In this document: positions 60,301-64,000 of the stretch, piece after piece | How the letters are laid out: each line of letters begins with the position of its first letter | Position numbering within the stretch: position 1 is the first letter of the stretch | Origin: Homarus americanus | Lineage: Eukaryota; Arthropoda; Malacostraca; Decapoda; Nephropidae | Assembly: GCF_018991925.1 (NCBI RefSeq) | Contig: NW_024737042.1 | Coordinates: 18,416,511-18,480,510 of the forward strand | DNA length: 64,000 nucleotides | Direction: 5' to 3' | Made by a program: the position numbers and the translations under genes | The notes under the pieces: generated by a model | Seen by the model: the letters and a program-made list of their open reading frames with translations, nothing else | Databases searched by the model: none | Told to the model about the DNA's origin: nothing

Positions 60301-63300
60301 CTGTGTGTCTCTGGCAGCAACTGTGTGTGTCTAGCAGTAACTGTGTGTGTCTGGCAGCTGTGTGTGTTAGGCAGCAACTGTGTGTGTTAGGCAGCTACTG
60401 TGTGTGTCTGGCAGTTACTGTGTGTGTCTGCTTGGCTGTGTGTGTCTGTGTGCTGTGTGTGTCTGGCATGTGGCCGTGTTCTGCAGTAACTGTGTGTGTT
60501 AGGCAGTAACTGTGTGTTGTTAGGCAGCTACTGTGTGTGTCTAGCAGTAACTGTGTGTGTCTGGCAGTAACTGTGGTTGTCTGGCAGCAACTGTGTGTGT
60601 CTAGCAATAACTGTGTGTGTTAGGCAGCTACTGTGTGTGTCTGGCAGCAACTGTGTGTGTCTGGCAGTAACTGTGTGTCTGGCAGCTAACTGTGTGTGTT
60701 AGGCAGCTACTGTGTGTGTCTGGCAGTAACTGTGTGTGTCTGGCAGTACTGTGTGTGGGCAGCTACTGTGTGTTCGGCAGCAGTGTGTGTCTGGCAGTAA
60801 CTGTGTGTGTGTGTGCTGTGTGTGTGGGCAGCTACTGTGTGTCTGGCAGTAACTGTGTGTGTGTCTGGCAGACAACTGTGTCTGTAATGGCTGTGTGTGT
60901 CTGCGGTAACTGTGTGTGTTAGGCAGCTACTGTGTGTGTCTGGCAGCAACTGTGTGTGTCGCGGGCATGTGTGTGTCAGTGCTGTGTGTGTCTGGCAGTA
61001 ACTGTGTGTCTGGCAGTAACCGTGTGTGTCTGGCAGCAACCGTGTGTTCGGCAGTAACTGTGTGTGTTAGGGCAGCTACCGTGTGGTGTCTGCAGCAACT
61101 GTGTGTGTCTGGCAGCAACTGTGTGTTAGGGCAGCTATCGTGTGTTCGGCAGTAACTGTGTGTGTCTGGCAGTAACTGTGTGTAACTGGCAGTGCCGTGT
61201 GTGTCTGGCAGTAACTGTGTGTGTCTGGCAGCACCGTGTGTCTGGCAGCAACTGTGTGTGTCTGGCAGTAACTGTGTGTGTTCGGCAGTCACTGTGTGTG
61301 TCTGGCAGCAACTGGTGTGTCTGGCAGCAACTGTGTGTGTCTGCAGTAACTGTGTGTGTCTGGCAGCAACTGTGTGTGTTAGGCAGCTACTGTGTGTGTG
61401 TTCTGGCAGCAACTGTGTGTGTCTGGCAGCAACTGTGTGTGTCTGGCAGCAACTGTGTGTGTTAGGCAGCAACTGTGTGTGTTAGCAGCTACCGTGTGTG
61501 TGTCAGCAGTAACTGTGTGTGTCTGGCAGCAACTGTGTGTGTCTGGCAGCAACTGTGTGTGTCTGGCAGCAACAGTGTGTTAGGCAGCTACCGTGTGTGT
61601 TAGGCAGCTACCGTGTGTGTTAGGCAGCTACTGTGGGTGTGTCTGGCAGTAACTGTGTGTGTTAGGCAGCCATTGTGTGTTAGGCAGCCATCGTGTGTCT
61701 GGCAGTAACTGTGTGTGTCTGGCAGCAACTGTGTGTGTCTGGCAGCAATCTGTGTGTCTGGCAGCAACTGTGTGTAGGCAGCAGTAACTGTGTGTGTCTG
61801 GCAGCAATCTGTGTGTCTGGCAGCAACTGTGTGTGTTCTGCAGCAATCGTGTGTGTCTCGCAGCAATCAGTGTGTCTGGCGCAGCAACAGGTGTCTGGCA
61901 GTAACTGTGTGTGTTAGGGCAGCAACTGTGTGTTAGGCAGCCACTGTGCGTGTTCGGCAGAAACTGTGTGTCTGGCAGTAACTGGTGTGTGTTAGGCAGC
62001 AACCGTGTGTGTGTCTGGCAGTAACTGTGTGTGTCTGGCAGTAACTGTGTGTGTCTGGCAGCAACTGTGTGTGTCTGGCAGCAATGTGTGTGTCTGCAGC
62101 AATCGGTGTGTTCGGCAGCAACTGTGTGTGTCTGGCAGTAACTGTGGTGTTAGGCAGCACGTGTGTTCGGCAGTAACTGGTGTGTGTTCGGCAGCAATCG
62201 TGTGTTCGGCAGTAATCTGGTGTTAGGCAGCAACGTGTGTGTTCGGCAGCAGTAACTGTGTGTGTGTTAGGCAGCTACTGTGTGTGTGTCTAGCAGCAAC
62301 TGTGTGTGTCTAGCAGTAGCTGTGTGTCTGAGGGCAGCTGTGTGTCTGGCAGTAGCTGTGTGTGTGTCTGAGGGTAGCTGTGTGTGTTTAGCAGTAGCTG
62401 CGTGTGCCTGGCAGCAATGGTGTGTGTCAGGGCAGTAGCTGTGTGTGTCTGGCAGTAGCTGTGTGTGTCTGGCAGTACCTGTGTGTGTCTGGCAGTAGCT
62501 GTGTGTGTCTGGCAGTACCTGTGTGTGTCTGGCAGTACCTGTGTGTGTCTGGCAGTAGCTGTGTGTGTCTGGCAGCAGCTGTGTGTGTCTGGCAGCAACT
62601 GGGGTGTTGGCAGGCCTGTGGTTCTGGCAGTAACTGTGTGTGTCTGGCAGTAACGTGTGTGTCTGGTGCAACCGTGTGTCTGGCAGTAACTGTGTTAGGC
62701 AGCTACTGTGTGTGTGTGTTCGGCAGCAACTGTGTGTCTGGCAGCAACCGTGTGTTAGGCAGCAACTGTGTGTGTCTGGCAGTAACTGTGTGTGTCTGCG
62801 TAACTGTGTGTGTTCGGCAGCAACTGTGTGTGTGTCTGGCAGTAACTGAGTGTGTCTGGCAGTACCTGTGTGTGTCTGGCAGTAACTGTGTGTCTGGCAG
62901 TAACCGTGTGTGTCTGGCAGTAACTGTGTGTGTCTGGCAGCAACTGTGTGTTAGGCAGCTACTGTGTGTGTCTGTCGCACTGTGTGTGTCTGGCAGCAAC
63001 TGTGTGTGTGGCTGGCGGCAACTGTGTGTGTCTGGCAGCAACTGCGGTGGTGTTAGGCAGCAACTGTGTGTGTCCGGCAGCAACTGTGTGTGTTCGGCAG
63101 CAACTGTGTGTGTCTGGCAGCAACCGTGTGTTAGGCAGTAACTGTGTGTGTTAGGCAGCTACTGTGTGTGTTCAGCAGCAACTGTGGTGTGTCTGGCAGC
63201 AACTGTGCGTGTCTGGCAGCAACTGGTGTTTTGGCAGCAACTGTGTGTCTGGCAGCAACTGTGTGTGTTGGGCAGCAACTGTGTGTGTTAGGCAGCCATC

Positions 63301-64000
63301 GTTTGTTCAGCAGTAACCGTGTGTGTCTGGCAGCAACTGTGTGTCTGGCAGCAACTGTGTGTTTCTGGCAGCAACAGTGTGTTCTGGCAGCAACTGTGTG
63401 TGTTAGCAGTTACTGTGTGTGTCTGCAGCAACTGTGTGTGTTCGGCAGTAACTGTGGTGTGTCTGGCAGTAACTGTGTGTGTCTGGCAGTAACTGTGTGT
63501 GTTAGGCAGCTACTGTGCGTGTGCCTGGCAGTAACTGTGTGTGTCTGGCAGCAACGTGTGTGTGGCAGCAACTGTGTGTTGGCAGCACCGTGCGTGTCTG
63601 GCAGTAACAGTAAGTAGGCAGCTACTGTGTGTTCGGCAGCAACTGTGTGTGTTCGGCAGTACCTGTGTGTGTTCGGCAGCAACTGTGTGTCTGGCAGCAA
63701 CTGTGTGTGTTAGGCAGTAACTGTGTGTGTCTGGCAGCAACTGTGTGTGTCTGGCAGCAACTGGTGTGTGTCTGGCAGCAACTGTGTGTGTCTGGCAGTA
63801 ACTGTGTGTGTCTGGCAGCAACTGCGTGTGTCTGGCAGTAACTGTGTGTGTTAGGCAGCAACTGTGTGTTAGGCAGCTACCGTGTGTGTCTGGCGCAGTA
63901 ACTGTGTGCGTCTGGCAGCAACTGTGTGTGTTAGGCAGCAACTGCGTGTGTCTGGCAGTAACTGTGTGTGTTCGGGCAACTGTGCCTGCAACGTGTGCTC
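57314..64000. repeat. 20-bp satellite array, unit CTGTGTGTGTCTGGCAGTAA, runs off window end
   Basis: At least 6.7 kb and more than 300 units of CTGTGTGTGTCTGGCAGYAR with frequent 1-3 bp indels. Main variants end in GTAGC, GTAAC, GCAAC or GTACC, or replace CTGGCAG with TTAGGCAG, TCGGCAG or CTGAGGG. The variants are not mixed at random (see findings). Short CVCLAVTVCVWQQLC-like and HTQLLPDTHSYC-like frames on both strands come from the repeat. Confidence 0.97.

Noticed and set aside
57314..64000. Repeated Cys-rich short frames (CVCLAVTVCVWQQ) that look like toxin or metallothionein-type peptides
   Set aside because: All come from the 20-bp satellite translated in rotating frames; none has a signal peptide or stable frame.

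Overview
This window reads as invertebrate nuclear DNA, most likely from a decapod crustacean such as a crab. The base is inference from its AT-rich background, dense (TA)n, (TTA)n, (CA)n and (GA)n arrays, LINE ends of the ATTCTTATG type, tRNA-derived SINEs and several LINE classes. No bacterial operon, rRNA gene or CRISPR array is present. I recognise no complete host gene. Almost everything that can be explained is mobile DNA or tandem repeat, plus a few candidate small exons.

Layout from the left: a C/T-rich minisatellite (0.7-1.1 kb); a full-length but frameshifted LINE of the I/Jockey supergroup (1725-7732) with a perfect 12-bp target-site duplication (TSD) and a CAA-type tail; AT-rich sequence with small tandem repeats and a tRNA-like SINE candidate (7.7-11.5 kb); a terminal-inverted-repeat (TIR) DNA element (11544-13298) with a long uninterrupted frame for a protein family usually left unnamed; a truncated SINE next to a candidate 252-bp coding exon (14996-15247) and a 24-bp minisatellite; a quiet AT-rich stretch (16.3-20 kb); two head-to-tail LINE copies of restriction-like-endonuclease (RLE) type, with (TAC)n at all three junctions (20033-24198); a dispersed repeat built around a 45-bp minisatellite (25.1-26.1 kb); a decayed APE-type LINE with a foldback element inside it (26.2-30.2 kb).

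The middle (30-45 kb) holds long (TA)n arrays, a hAT relic, three copies of a poly(A)-ended retroposon that carries a (TTA)n array, a small RT relic (37.9-38.6 kb), and a second copy of the APE-type LINE (38.9-44.0 kb) split by two of those retroposons. A 1.5-kb polypyrimidine tract lies at 45.0-46.5 kb. A hAT-type nonautonomous element with an 8-bp TSD (46755-47401) sits in a minisatellite.

From 48.0 to 55.4 kb there is a nested set: a second copy of the 45-bp-minisatellite repeat is split by a 2.3-kb TIR element with a GTAC duplication, which itself contains a SINE with a 14-bp TSD. Further on, the same repeat is split again by a CR1/L2-like LINE whose ORF1 encodes an SGNH-type esterase. 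The copy at 25 kb serves as the empty site. The last 8 kb is tandem repeat: a 16-bp minisatellite, a TGG/TGA-rich trinucleotide tract, and a 20-bp satellite array of at least 6.7 kb that runs off the window end.

The elements do not form a shared pathway. They record rounds of insertion. The three most interesting points are the unnamed-family TIR transposon at 11.5 kb, the apparent (TAC)n target preference of the RLE LINE, and the nested locus at 48-55 kb whose insertion order can be read from TSDs.
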